From contig JAYKYS010000007.1 in NCBI GenBank assembly GCA_036924285.1, positions 11,346,001 to 11,410,000 of the forward strand: a stretch of DNA of 64,000 nucleotides, in the 5' to 3' direction. The stretch is from Asterella californica (Eukaryota > Streptophyta > Marchantiopsida > Marchantiales > Aytoniaceae). Of the stretch, positions 11,866 to 22,345 are shown one piece after another; position 1 is the first letter of the stretch, and every line of letters starts with the position of its first letter. The translations under genes were made by a program, and so were the position numbers. The notes beneath the pieces are model-generated. The model did no database searches. It had not been told where the DNA came from and saw only the letters and a list, made by a program, of their open reading frames with translations.

Positions 11866-13619
11866 ACTGGAAGATCTGTTGCACTAAGCCACAAGCACCT
11901 ACTATGAACTGAAGGCTCAGTCCTTCCCAAGTGCCCACAGTCTAGCTTTTACTTCTCAGAAGGCGAAACTAGTCTTCCAGAAGATAGCTACTCCGTCTTC
12001 CGGGATTCTAACAGTACTTCCTAGATAGCTCTCGTCTTCCGAGCTATATCTAAACAATCCTATCTAAGCAAGGCCTCGCATGGATTACCCAGAAGACAAC
12101 CCACCTTGCATTACATCCTACTTCCTATCAGAAGATACAAGATTCGTGAAACATAAAGTGCATAACAGGTTCAGAAGACGGTTGCGGGCTCCTGCGGTGA
12201 TAGTGATCTCTGAGAAGACACCCGGGACAATTTCTGATTCAATGTCTTTCTCGGAAGACCTCCCGAAGTCAGGCTTCCCTTCACTGGTCTCACCTGTCTT
12301 CTTCTTCCTACGCGCAATCTATCCTCACAACAGACTCAAGACAGTTGCACTCTGTTCTTCTGACTTCTCACCTCTCATACGCACTCAGAAGAAACTTGCT
12401 GCTCGGTGGGAAGACATGACCCTCGACCATTCTCTCCAGATTCTGCCAGCAAGTCTTCTCACGACTCTCTTCTAAGTTTGGGAAGAAGAAGGAATGGCTG
12501 CTAGGGGTCGGACTGAAGAGATCCGATGGACCCTCATGTCTTCTCGCTCATCTTGCCAGCCTTCTAGTCTTCTAGTCTCTCTAGGAAGATGTGGAGTTGA
12601 GAAGCTTGGAAGACCGGGAGGCACAGGCCTAGTTCCCGACTTCCAACTTCTCGAAATAACAAAACAACTCACCACACCACTCGGGATTCGTACCAAGCCT
12701 CTCTTAACACAAAAGCAACACAAATCCACTCTTGATACGAATTGGTTATAAGTCGACTTCCAAAGACAGTCTTCCGAAGACAGTCGAGTTTAAGAAGCGT
12801 CTTCCGAAGATGTTCCCATTTTCCTAAGCGTCTTCTGTTCGAGGTTTCAGGTGTAGAGGGGTAGTAGGGTAGGAAAATTGATAGCTGGGATCGTCAATTT
12901 GAGGACGATGGGTAGGGAAGCTCGAATTGAACTTAGGAAGAAGTGGGAAGATGTCTGACAGAAATTGGGCAGCGCTTCCGCACCCAATGTCTCAATAGAA
13001 AGAATGGGGGTGGGGATAATCGATCAGGCTGCCTGCAAACAACCGGGGAAGCGCGAGGAATACCAGACAAAGGCGAGAAGAAGTGGGAAGGGAAAGAACG
13101 TGGGAAGAACCTCTACAGCCTTCTTCTGCTTCCCGAGTTGTCTTCGACCTCCCGTGCGCTTCTGGCTCTGGTCCTAGCTCCAATGCGACTCCACACGGCT
13201 GCTTTCGCTGTTCAATTCCTGACCACGCCTCAATTCCACCTTCGATTCTACTCAGCTACTCTCCAATGTCAGCTTCTCGAGAGCTCACAGAAACGCTTTC
13301 GCTCCCTGCCTTCCGCGCTTCAGCAATTCGGTCTCACCCTTCGTCTAGCTGCCAACAGGTCCTCACCTCGCTCACTTTTCTCTCTCGATTTCCTCACTCG
13401 ATTTTCCTCACTCGCGAAGCTCACTCTCGGAATTCGATCTTCTCCACCAAGAGTGCACCTGCTGCGGGAAGCTGAGAATCCACTAATGCGCTTCTGTATC
13501 TTCCTCGCAGTTTAGGGGTTTCGACCCTAGATGACCTACCTAACCTACCTACCTGTTCGGTGCGACCCAGTAGGTACAACTACTTCTTTACTGAAAAAGC
13601 CGTGGTTAGGCCTTCGCGG

Positions 13620-13725
13620 TCGCTGTCTTCCGGAAGATGGATGTCTTCCGCCGTCTTCCGTCTTCCGAAGACGCAACTGAGAAGACGCTCTTCCGAAGAT
13701 GGTCGTCTTCCGAAGAAGTCAACTT
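13620..13725. repeat. Cluster of GTCTTCC/GGAAGAC palindromic words
   Basis: Within about 100 bp the words GTCTTCCG, CGGAAGA, CTTCCGAAGA and GAAGACG occur repeatedly, several as self-complementary CTTCCGAAG or CTTCCGGAAG cores. The 5' end of copy 3 (48.23-48.32 kb) has a similar cluster in the opposite orientation. This is therefore a property of the element's 5' end and not a local accident. Confidence 0.6.
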
Positions 13726-13789
13726 ATTATTACAAACAGCTCGTAAGATCATCTTCCTGCTAAGGAAGAAGTAACCTTAAGTAACAACG

Positions 13790-15310
13790 CTTCTTCAGTT
13801 ATATAAACAAGTTATTAATCATAAAATTTTTAAAAATTCGTGAATCCTGTAATTTATGGGCACCACACGGATGTTCGCGTACCCTGCATTTTTTAAGCAT
13901 CCGGATAACAGTTTCGAGTCCAATGTGGCTTCTTTGTACAGACTGCGTGGACTTCCCTGTGTATGCTTCGTTTTGGATCCATTTCTGTTTCGCTTCGTTT
14001 GTCCTCATTATTCAACCTTCTCACGGGACAATGTCTTTGAGGAGGGAAGCGAGAGCAAAGAGACCGACGTTGGAAGCGTCCGTGACAGTGTGCAGGACGG
14101 GCTGTGATCTGGACATGTCTTTTTTTCCCTTGCTTTGCGATTTTCTGCAGACACAATGTATGTCTGGAGTTTTCTCTGTCGAGCGTGGAGGGAGCCTCCT
14201 CCATTTGCATTTCCAAGGGGTGGTATGTATGTACACAAAATCGTCTATTGATGTCAAGAAGCGTGTGTCGCAGGCTCTTGGCTGGGACAAGAGCAAACCT
14301 ATCGGCGGGGAGGTGTGCGTCAAGGTACTTTCCAACAAGAGACTCCACACCTTTGTGGGAATGGTCGGATACTATCTCAAGGACCAGCAGGAGGAGCATC
14401 ATGTGGCCACCATGAAGAATATCAGCGACTCGATGGTTGCAGATGAGAAGGAGCTGTACATGTTACTTGGAGCTTCGGATACGAAAAATAGGGTGGAGTT
14501 GACATACTTTAACATCTTGCAGAGGGCACTTCAATTTAACAGGTATAAAAGTCGGCATCCACTATCTACAACCTTTCCACGTTGTCTTCGTGCTATGATT
14601 ATGTCCGGTAAATATATCTCGTCTCTCAGGTGGCTTCTGTAGCATGGGATTCACAAAAGTCGCACTGACGCACTGACGCACTATGGACTTGTCTCATCAG
14701 GCCTGCTGACATCAGTCCTGAGGATTGAGCAGATTTTCTTTTTCAGAGAAAGTGGCCGATGTGCATCTTGCAAACGCAGGTACTATGAGCGAGCGGTGTT
14801 TGATGCATCATCTGAAGGGGAGTCGTCTTCGCAACCACAAGTTCCGTACGAAGCTTAAGCACCAGCTTCCGAGCGGAGTCCGCTGCCCGAGTACATATCC
14901 CTCGTTGGTGCCCTTTTACGGTCTACAGGAGCCGACCGCTGTTTCCCCATACAAGTTTGAAGCCAGTTTGTCTGCTGCTGTTATAAAACCTGCTTTCAGT
15001 GCTTAGCTACTGTGTCCATTCTGTGTTTTTGCCTCGGACGTCCTTACTGTGTCCAATTTCTGCTTTGCCTGAAGAGACCTTACTGTGTCAGGAAATTACT
15101 TTGCCTGAAGTGGCCTTAGTGTCTCCATTTTCTGTACATACTTTCTCACCAGGAACTGTATTTGTTTTGCTGGCATATCAATGGACTTTCGAGAACCAGC
15201 GTTTGTCAGCTGTGTTCGTTCATTCGTTTGCTGTACTTGGACAAATGCCCGTAGAGGTCATAAAAAATTAAAAAACCGTGCATTTCTTCCGTGCAGTTTA
15301 TTGCACATGT
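13790..15310 (+). mobile_element. Replitron-like (HUH/Y1) transposon, decayed
   Basis: The unit contains a TATA-like TATATAAAC near 13799-13807, a HUH-nuclease reading frame at 14031-14858, and a 3' region with imperfect repeats of CCTTACTGTGTC/TTTGCCTGAAG (15.03-15.12 kb). Its 5' edge abuts the GAAGAC element. Its 3' edge is unclear; the 80-bp module at 15.57 kb may belong to it. Assignment to the Replitron superfamily rests on the order of the HUH, Tyr and Lys-Asp motifs in the protein, as known for those elements. Confidence 0.6.
14031..14858 (+). pseudogene. Replitron-type HUH endonuclease (Rep), one internal stop
   Basis: The start is chosen at ATG 14031, at the first conserved-looking residues. 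The frame runs 203 codons to TAG at 14640-14642 and continues in the same frame to TAA at 14856-14858. VERGG at about residues 50-54 precedes the HUH motif H58-L-H60 (LLHLHFQGVV), which binds the metal in Rep nucleases. HTFVGMVGYYLKDQ (106-119) carries the candidate nicking Tyr114/115 followed by Lys117-Asp118. Past the stop is a short Cys pair (CASCKRR). Such enzymes nick one strand and bind it covalently for rolling-circle-type transposition. The TAG probably inactivates this copy, although the nuclease core lies upstream of it. Confidence 0.7.
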
Positions 15311-15528
15311 ATGTATACACCTCTGCATAAACGAAATAGAGGGCGGAAATGAAATGAAGGAAACGGCAAGGGCCTTCGGAACGAAAAACGAAGGGACGTA
15401 AAGGGCTTCGTGACGGCACCGGACTGGTGAAAGGAGAGAAATTCGCAAAATACAAGGCACAAGCCCCCCGAAACCGAACGATCTTTCGCTGGGTGAATAT
15501 ACCCTCAATATGTACTATATTACTTCCC

Positions 15529-15673
15529 TAACTGGACCTGCATTAACTGAAGTTAAATTTAGTAGTGAGATCTCATGTAGCTTTTCAATTACTTACTTCT
15601 TCTCTCTGGCTAACCATAAAACGTTTTCAGCCTCTTGCACTTTATTACTGGCTTAACTGAACCCGCATTAACC
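15529..15673 (+). repeat. 80-bp module at 15.57 kb flanked by near-direct repeats
   Basis: The module 15566-15640 matches 6641-6722. It is bracketed by AACTGGACCTGCATTAAC (15530-15547) and AACTGAACCCGCATTAAC (15655-15672), which differ at two positions. The arrangement looks like an insertion with a long duplicated flank, or like the two ends of a small tandem repeat. Confidence 0.55.
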
Positions 15674-15869
15674 AATCTATCTTTTTCTTGCACACTTTCT
15701 GAGCGACCGTGCCCTGGGATGCATATTGTTTCATATCGAAAGAGATCTAAAATAATTGGTTTGATTCCGTGATTCATAAAATAAATAAAGTAGAAAAACA
15801 AGGTTGTTGCATTGATCTATTCTTGAAAAAATACTGGTTGATGACTGTGTTATAACAGTTGAGTGAGGT

Positions 15870-15907
15870 ATCCATTGGCCATAACAGGGATATTATGGCC
15901 AATGGAT
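15870..15907. repeat. Perfect 15-bp inverted repeat
   Basis: ATCCATTGGCCATAA (15870-15884) and TTATGGCCAATGGAT (15893-15907) form a stem with an 8-nt spacer. It lies in otherwise empty DNA 270 bp before the left gypsy LTR. No gene is close enough for it to be an obvious terminator or operator. Confidence 0.7.
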
Positions 15908-16175
15908 CTACAGTTTGCAGGAGTGCGGGTTTGGACTCTGGAGTCTGGACACGGTCAATGCTGTTCCCGCTACTTTTCCATAATTGAAATCCTTTTCCCT
16001 GTTTTCTCTTGCGCTTTGGCAGCTCACTCTGGATCTCTCCAGTTCCCCGCGTAATCTTCGAATGGCTGCCGAGCTCCGACGAGGCCCTGCGATGGGCCGC
16101 AATTCTACGGTCCGATAGCGAGCGGTTTTTGCAATGCGTCAGAATAGTTATACGTCGGTTGTAAAAGCCAGAAAA

Positions 16176-17117
16176 TGTAACGTTCGACCGCAGATCTCGG
16201 AACAGATTCCTTTATCTCTAACCAATGACTGCCGAACGTGAACCTCCCTGGAGACATGTATACTTTATTTGTGTCTCCAGATCCAGTTCGTTAAACTATC
16301 CGCTAATAAGCACAGAGGATTTAATAACTGTTGAACGGGTCTCGAATAACCAACTAGTCTTTTGTAGGTCTCGGGTCAATCTTAAGTTACTAAACACAGG
16401 TGGAACTATTCTAGACCTGGGTTGCCTAAAATTTGAGCAGCGCTTCCGCTATTGGTGATCAAGTCAGAACGCTAGGACCCACAAGGAGCAACCGCCAAGA
16501 CTGAGAGACCTAGTGGATGCTAGGAAGTAGGAAGGCAAAGCAATTACACCGAAATAAAGTCAACACGACACCAGATGCGCCCAACTCAGTTTTGGCACAC
16601 AACTCAAGCCTACTTATTAGAATGGAGGAATTCACGGGCTCATATACATTACATGGCATTTACTTGCTGACAAGGTCACGCAGCGCTCTTGGACCGGCAA
16701 TTCTTCACTACTCAGCAACTCCAGAACTAAGACTTCACCAGAGAACTTAATTTCACTCTGAACGCCCTGATTTCTGTTACTCAACAGATCAGACCCCAAG
16801 TCAGCGACCTAATCAACACCCCAAGTCTGCTCTCCAGATCTGCTCTCCAAGTCTACTCTCCAAGGAATCAGATTTGCATGCTCTCTGTTTTCTGAACTCC
16901 AAGATACAATCTTTCTATTCTGAAAATACAGTCTTCTCTCCTCATCACCAAGAGTGCTCTTCTCCCAAAAACTGAAATTGAGAATGGCCCCTTTAGGGCT
17001 CGCGACACTCTTTTATCTAGTCTCCTTGAGCCTGCTTTATGACCATGCAGCTGCCACTTTTTGGTTAATCACTGCCCGAATGCCATCTGGTTTGGGGAAA
17101 AAGCAAAAGGTGTTACA
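16176..17117 (-). repeat. Gypsy 3' LTR (left)
   Basis: 942 bp bounded by TGTAACG and GTGTTACA. It is nearly identical to 22346-23288 and more distantly similar to the solo LTR at 23526-24494. Apparent plus-strand ORFs inside it recur in both LTRs and are not genes. Confidence 0.93.
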
Positions 17118-17398
17118 ATCGCCTCAACCAGCAAAACGCAGTTCTTCCACTGAACTACGATATCTACAATACCACATTAGGAACAACACTTCCTCAAATC
17201 AAGAGAAACATTCCCCCATCCAAGGTAAGGTTAAGCCCTTTCTCAAGGCTATGCTCCATTACCGAGCATTCGTTGAAGCTTTCGAGTGAGACAGAACCCT
17301 AGCTTCCAGGTGGTGAACTCGTCAGTTTTCTTTTATCCACCTCCTTACTATGATACACACATAGTAGCGTCAGCCTAAACCTGATTGACATCCGACAG

Positions 17399-17770
17399 TC
17401 ATAAGAAGTCAGCAGACCACAACTCTACCTTTAGACGAGCAGATTGGTCAGATCTACTCGGTTCCAGTGTCCTTGAAGAGCCCTTTGCATGACTCTTCTG
17501 ACTCGATTCAATCCACCGCTTAGCTGGAAGAGACCACTGCGGACGCCGTCTCACAAAATATCTACGCAGTGGTTCTTGAAACTTGTACAATGCTAGATCA
17601 TCTAGGTACTCCCAAGCTTCACTTACCAATCCCGGAACTCTACCTGTCCAACGACATAGGTATTGAGTAATGGGTTCTCCAGCTCCATCTGGATTCGGTA
17701 ATGCTCGATGATCTACTATCTCAATCAACTCAAGATCATCAGCTCTTGGTAATGCTTCTAACACTGGATG
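17399..17770 (-). pseudogene. Gypsy chromodomain-like C-terminal tail
   Basis: This is the same reading frame as the integrase, separated from it only by the TGA at 17771-17773. It contains ITQYLCRWTGRVPGLVSEAW followed by EYLDDL, the pattern of the chromodomain that ends many gypsy integrases and steers insertion to marked chromatin. About 120 residues with a basic Arg-rich end. Because of the stop it would be lost from the polyprotein. Confidence 0.7.
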
Positions 17771-18964
17771 TCATTTTCGATATCTTCCAGGCAACGATTC
17801 TAGTTCTTCACGAAACATTTTCAAGTTAGAAACATGAATGATGGGGTGATAATGTTTCATACTAGCTGGAAAACGTAACTTATAAGTCACAGGACCTAAC
17901 TTCATCTCGATCAGGAATGGTCCTGCCCACTTTGGAAGAAGCTTCTTGGCTAAGTCCACCCCTGCTGGTATTCTGAAGTTCTTGGTTCTCAACCAGACCC
18001 TCTGCCCTTCTTCGAATTGTACGTCTTGCCTACCACGGTTTGCATACTTGGCATACCGTTGTTGTGCCTTCTCCATGTGTTTCTTGGCTTCTTGAAACAC
18101 AGTACCCTGAACACGTATGAAAGTCTCTAGATCTGGAGGATCCTGGTTTGACCTTCCTGTGTTTTCATGCCCCTTGGTAGCCAGAGCTATAGGAGTCCAA
18201 GGTGCATGAGAGCCTCGATAAACCACTTCAAATGGTTTAAATCTTGTACTCGAATGCTTAGTGTTGTTATATGTAAACTCCACCAAGTCCAAGTGCTCGC
18301 TCCAATCACTTTGATCTCGCATGATATAGTTTCTCAACCCTTGCTCTACTATCTGTATCGTCCTTTCCGTCTGACCATCAGTTTCAGGATGATAGGAGGA
18401 ACTGAACTTGAGGGTAGTTCCGAGTCTTCGAAACAAACCCTTCCAAAACTCAGCAACAAACCTCCTATCCAAGTCTGAAACAATGTCTTTAGGCATCCCG
18501 TGATACTTAAAAACATATCGAATGAATAGTTCAGCGGCACCTTTTGACGTTACTGCTTCCCTACAAGGGATGAGGTGAGCTTGTTTGCTGAAACGATCGA
18601 TGACAACTAGCAAAGTGTCAAAACCTCCTGACTCAGGTAAACCGGTGCATAAGTCCATACTTATGCTCTCCCAAGGCCCATCAGGTATTGGTAATGGTCT
18701 CAGCAATCCTGCAGGTCTCCTCCGCTCAATTCGTTGTTGCTGACATGTCAAGCAAGTCTGCACGTACTTGATCACATCCTCCAACATGGTTGGCCAATAA
18801 AACTGCACTTTAAGTCGTAACGTTCTATTCTGTCCTCCATGTCCAGCTAGTTCACAATCATGACATTCTTGCATGACTAGTGTCCTTAGAGCTCCAGCTG
18901 GAACATAGACCTTGGTTTGCTTATAAAACCAAAGGCCATTGCGAAATGAGAGATGACGTACCAA
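17771..18964 (-). pseudogene. Gypsy integrase
   Basis: About 397 codons. The N-terminal zinc-binding part has HDCELAGHGGQNRT then CLTCQQQR (H2C2). The catalytic core shows the D,D,E residues: SMDLCTGLPE, VSDLDRRF and HPETDGQTERTIQ. GPFLIEMKLGPVTYKLRFP and HVSNLK mark the GPY/F-like C-terminal region. It joins the upstream RNase H segment only through a frameshift near 18.96 kb, and ends at a TGA. Confidence 0.92.
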
Positions 18965-19746
18965 TGGATCTCTCCCTTGTTGGCTGGTCCAACGTTGAGC
19001 TGAGGATCATCTGGCAATGCTTGTCTAATTCGATCCAAAAGCTCTTCACTTGTGTCTTGGGTTGTTAACGTCTGGACACGTCTGCTTAACACATCCGCTG
19101 GAATATTTTCCTTCCCCTTTTGATATCGTCATTCGATATCAAAACGTGCAAGCTCCACTTGCCATCTCTGCTGTTTGCGTGACAACCGAGGTTTACTTTG
19201 AAAGTATGTATTACCCTCGCAGTCCGTCACAACAGTAACTTTGCTTGGTAACAAATAATGCTCCCAACGTTTCAGACAGTGGACAACTGCGAACATCTCC
19301 TGTTCATGAGCAGGCCATTTTGCCTCTGTTTCTGAAAACTTATGACTTTCGTAAGCCACTGGATGCTTTTCTTGCATCAGCACTCCTCCAATGGCCCATT
19401 GAGAAGCATCTGTGTGAACCTCGAAAGGTTCTCCCATCTTTGGAAGAGCTAGCACGGGCATCTCTGTCAGTGCTTGTTTCAATTCCTGAAACGCTCTTTC
19501 AGCTGCTGGATTCCAAACAACCTTGGAAGTCTTGCGTAATAAGCCAAACAAAGGTGCGGCTTTATGCGCAAATTGATAAACAAAGCGTCGAAAGTATGTG
19601 GCTAACCCAAGAAAAGATCTGAGCTCATGAACACTCTCAGGTCTCTTCCATTCAACAATGGCTCGAATCTTAGCCCTGTTAGGATGAATACCCTGCGCAT
19701 CGATCAAACATCCTAGAACACCACACTCTCTTGTCCAAAAGAACAC
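18886..19746 (-). pseudogene. Gypsy RNase H and connection, with a TGA
   Basis: The frame from 19746 begins at the end of RT (GCLIDAQGIHPNRAKI, then RSFLGLATYFRRFV) and covers RNase H with EVHTDASQWAIGGVL, the ESHKFSETEAKWPAHEQEM motif and VVTDCEG. It stops at TGA 19129-19131, where a Trp is expected before RYQKG. The connection continues in frame to RRVQTL and then shifts frame near 18.96 kb into integrase. Confidence 0.88.
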
Positions 19747-22295
19747 TTGCTCTTCTTGAGGTAGAGTTGATGTTCTTCTAGACGCTTAAACACCATTTCA
19801 ACATCTGCTAGATGCTGATTCCAAGTGGATGAGAAGATGATGATATCGTCTAAGTACACGATAACACTCTCATCCAAGAGATCTCTGAAGATCTCGTTCA
19901 TTAGCCTGCAGAAAGTACCAGGTGCATTGGACAATCCAAACGGCAACACTGTATACTCAAACAAGCCATACCTCGTCCTTATAGCCGTCTTTTCTTCATC
20001 TCCTTCTTTGATCCGGATTTGATGATATCCAGAACGAAGATCCAACTTGGTGAAGTACTTTCCTGTGGCCAACCAATCTGTGGTTTCATCCATGAGAGGA
20101 AAAGGATACTTGTTCTTGACAGTAACCTTATTAAGTGCACGGTGGTCTGCACACATGCGGATACCACCATCTTTCTTGGTCACGAACAAGACCGGTGCAG
20201 CATAAGGTGATATGTTGGGTCGTAAGATACCTTGAGCTATCAATTCTTTCAACTGAGTCTTCAGCTCTGTTAGCTCATCAAACGACATGCGTCTTGATGG
20301 CACTGCGATAGGTGTAGCCCCAGGAACCAGATCAATGACATGATCCAAGACTCTCCTCGGAGGAAGTCCTGTTGGTAACTGATCCGGCATTATATGAGAA
20401 TACCTCTCAATCAGCATTTGCATATCAGGATGTATGGGAAGAGCAGCAACACGTTCTTCCTCATCCGTCTTCACCTTGGGTTTAGACATCACTGTAACCC
20501 AAGCTTCGTCTACTGACTTGATCTGCTTTCCAAATTGTCTAGCTGTGTAGATCTGAAATGCCACCTTGGCTCGTTGGAACCTACGGACAGCATGGTTTGG
20601 CTCCTTAGGTCTCTCTTTGATGACCAATGGATGTGGTTGACCCGAGCCCCATCGATCCATGACTATGATGTTCCCTTCTTGAACATCTAGCTTTGCCTTG
20701 GTCTCTTGTAACCAAGACCAAGACAAGATACCCTCCATCGTGTCACCTAAGCTCATAACTAAAAACTCATGCTTCCTAGTTACCCCTCCAACAGTAATAG
20801 GAACACTCATGAGCTTTTCTGTAACGGTTGTGCTGCCTTGCACAAACCTTACCAACAACGGGCTCATGATCTTGGTTCTAGTCATCCCTAAGATCCTGAC
20901 CAGCTTTTCATCTAAGACATTCACATCTGCTCCAGTATCTAGAAGCAAACAACACCGGTGGTTTCCTATTTTTACTTCAATCCACGGTAGAAAATCTCCA
21001 TGTTCTACCAAATGCTCACCAGCACATACCTCTGCTTCAGTAGTTGCTTCAACTGGTTCTTCAACATTGGTTGTCTCTTCAGCTGTCAACCCACGAACGT
21101 TACTCGCTGTTGAACGTTGAGGACACTCACAAGCAATATGACCGTCTCGTCCGCATCGAAAGCAGATGATCGTCCTTGAAGGTGTAGCACTGCTAGCTCC
21201 ACTGCTCCTAGCACCTGAAGTCGAAGCTTGGTTGGATCCTGCATTGGATGCATAAGATCCAATAGGTCGGGTCTGAGTAGGACCACGAGTAACTCCTTGC
21301 TGTTGAGACCCACGAGGAAACCTCCTTCCCGCTGCACCAAATCTTCCACCACCACGTCCTCTACCACCTCTACTCTGAGAGGACGCTATCTGTCCTTGAG
21401 GATTGCGCCAAAATCCTCTACTGGGCTCGCCATCACTTGTTCCACGTTGAAACTTGGAGGGCTGCATGGTGTAGTTACGTTCCCTAGTGTTATCTGCTGC
21501 TTCCAGAAATGCAAACAAGTCTTGCATGTCCTCGGACTTATGAAACATAACCCAGCTATCAAACACACTAGCATAGAAACCTTGCAGACCTTTCTTCAAG
21601 TGAAACAGCAAGTCGGTGCGATCCACCATGTGCAAACGAGTAACCAACTCAGAAAATCGCTGGAGATACTGTCTGATACTCCCTGTCTGTCTCAGATGAA
21701 TAAGTTCTAGTCGAAATTGTGTAGCTTCATCCACTGGTACCAAATGTCGTCGGAGTTCATCCTTCAGCTCAGGCCAAGTGGACATAGGAGTTGTACCGTT
21801 CAAACTTCTCATCCGTTGTTGACCTCCATACCATTCCTTAGCCTCTCCTTCCAGTCTACTAACAGCATAGGTGAACCAACTGCGCTCATCGAAATTCTCC
21901 AGGTAATTCTCCATTTCAGTAATCCATAACTCAAACCTGGAAAAGCTTTTCTCACCGTTGAAGGCTGATGGTGTCGCTGGTTCAGCCCACTTCACTTTCC
22001 GCTTGTGCCCTTCTTTGGCTGAGCTGCCTTCTGCAACATTCTCTTGCACCTTCTGTGATCCATCTTCATTCTTATCTGCTTGAGCAATATCAACTGCTTC
22101 TTCGCCTGGTAGTGCTAAATCCTTGACTTGCTCGATTTGCAGTACAGGGACCTCCGCTTCCTTCTCTTGTGTCGCTTTTGCTTGAGTTAAATCCGCCTTA
22201 AGCACCTTGTTCTCAGCTTCTACTTGCTCAAGTCGGCCTTCCAACTTTCTCAGCAATGCTTTCATCTCGTCCAACTCGGTCGACACAGCCTCCAT
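19713..22295 (-). CDS. Gypsy Gag-protease-RT polyprotein
   Basis: 860 codons from ATG 22295, just inside the primer site. Order: heptad coiled coil (about 5-45), acidic linker, retrotransposon Gag capsid region (about 115-275, with ELWITEMENYLENF and EAKEWYGG), Arg/Gly-rich segment, CCHC knuckle CFRCGRDGHIACEC (about 377-390), aspartic protease LLLDTGADVNVLD (about 448-460), and RT with YPFPLMDETTDW, FTKLDLRSGYHQIRI, LPFGLSNAPGTF and the catalytic YLDD (about 813-816). The frame is lost by an indel in the RT thumb near 19.73 kb, after which RNase H continues in another frame. Gag and protease look intact. Confidence 0.92.
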   Translation of the reverse strand: MEAVSTELDEMKALLRKLEGRLEQVEAENKVLKADLTQAKATQEKEAEVPVLQIEQVKDLALPGEEAVDIAQADKNEDGSQKVQENVAEGSSAKEGHKRKVKWAEPATPSAFNGEKSFSRFELWITEMENYLENFDERSWFTYAVSRLEGEAKEWYGGQQRMRSLNGTTPMSTWPELKDELRRHLVPVDEATQFRLELIHLRQTGSIRQYLQRFSELVTRLHMVDRTDLLFHLKKGLQGFYASVFDSWVMFHKSEDMQDLFAFLEAADNTRERNYTMQPSKFQRGTSDGEPSRGFWRNPQGQIASSQSRGGRGRGGGRFGAAGRRFPRGSQQQGVTRGPTQTRPIGSYASNAGSNQASTSGARSSGASSATPSRTIICFRCGRDGHIACECPQRSTASNVRGLTAEETTNVEEPVEATTEAEVCAGEHLVEHGDFLPWIEVKIGNHRCCLLLDTGADVNVLDEKLVRILGMTRTKIMSPLLVRFVQGSTTVTEKLMSVPITVGGVTRKHEFLVMSLGDTMEGILSWSWLQETKAKLDVQEGNIIVMDRWGSGQPHPLVIKERPKEPNHAVRRFQRAKVAFQIYTARQFGKQIKSVDEAWVTVMSKPKVKTDEEERVAALPIHPDMQMLIERYSHIMPDQLPTGLPPRRVLDHVIDLVPGATPIAVPSRRMSFDELTELKTQLKELIAQGILRPNISPYAAPVLFVTKKDGGIRMCADHRALNKVTVKNKYPFPLMDETTDWLATGKYFTKLDLRSGYHQIRIKEGDEEKTAIRTRYGLFEYTVLPFGLSNAPGTFCRLMNEIFRDLLDESVIVYLDDIIIFSSTWNQHLADVEMVFKRLEEHQLYLKKSKCSFGQESVVF

Positions 22296-22331
22296 TGTCG
22301 ATGGTGTTTAGCAAAGACTCAACTTGAGCCT

Positions 22332-22343
22332 GCTCTGATACCA
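22332..22343 (-). promoter_or_regulatory. Primer-binding site (initiator Met tRNA)
   Basis: The minus strand reads TGGTATCAGAGC two bases inside the 5' LTR. This is complementary to the 3' end of initiator Met tRNA and is the usual primer site of plant gypsy and copia elements. Confidence 0.9.
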
Positions 22344-22345
22344 AC

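Larger units (their letters stand above)
7970..13770 (-). mobile_element. GAAGAC-rich element, copy 2 (largest copy)
   Basis: Minus-oriented element about 5.8 kb long. Its 5' side (12.25-13.76 kb) matches copy 3 at 48.2-49.6 kb, and its 3' side (10.4-7.97 kb) matches copy 1 and the displaced block at 4.3 kb. The whole length is saturated with GAAGAC/GTCTTC words, densest at 13.62-13.72 kb. The central part (11.87-9.57 kb) holds a broken long coding region. I did not find LTRs or terminal inverted repeats. The 3' boundary comes from where similarity to copy 1 stops. The class is unknown; a non-autonomous large retroelement is one possibility. Confidence 0.6.

Noticed and set aside
16517..17289. 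Plus-strand ORFs in the gypsy LTR
   Set aside because: The same ORFs recur in the other LTR (22.7-23.4 kb). They are part of the LTR, not host genes.
20698..21710. Plus-strand ORFs opposite gypsy gag and protease
   Set aside because: Antisense shadows of the strongly supported minus-strand polyprotein.
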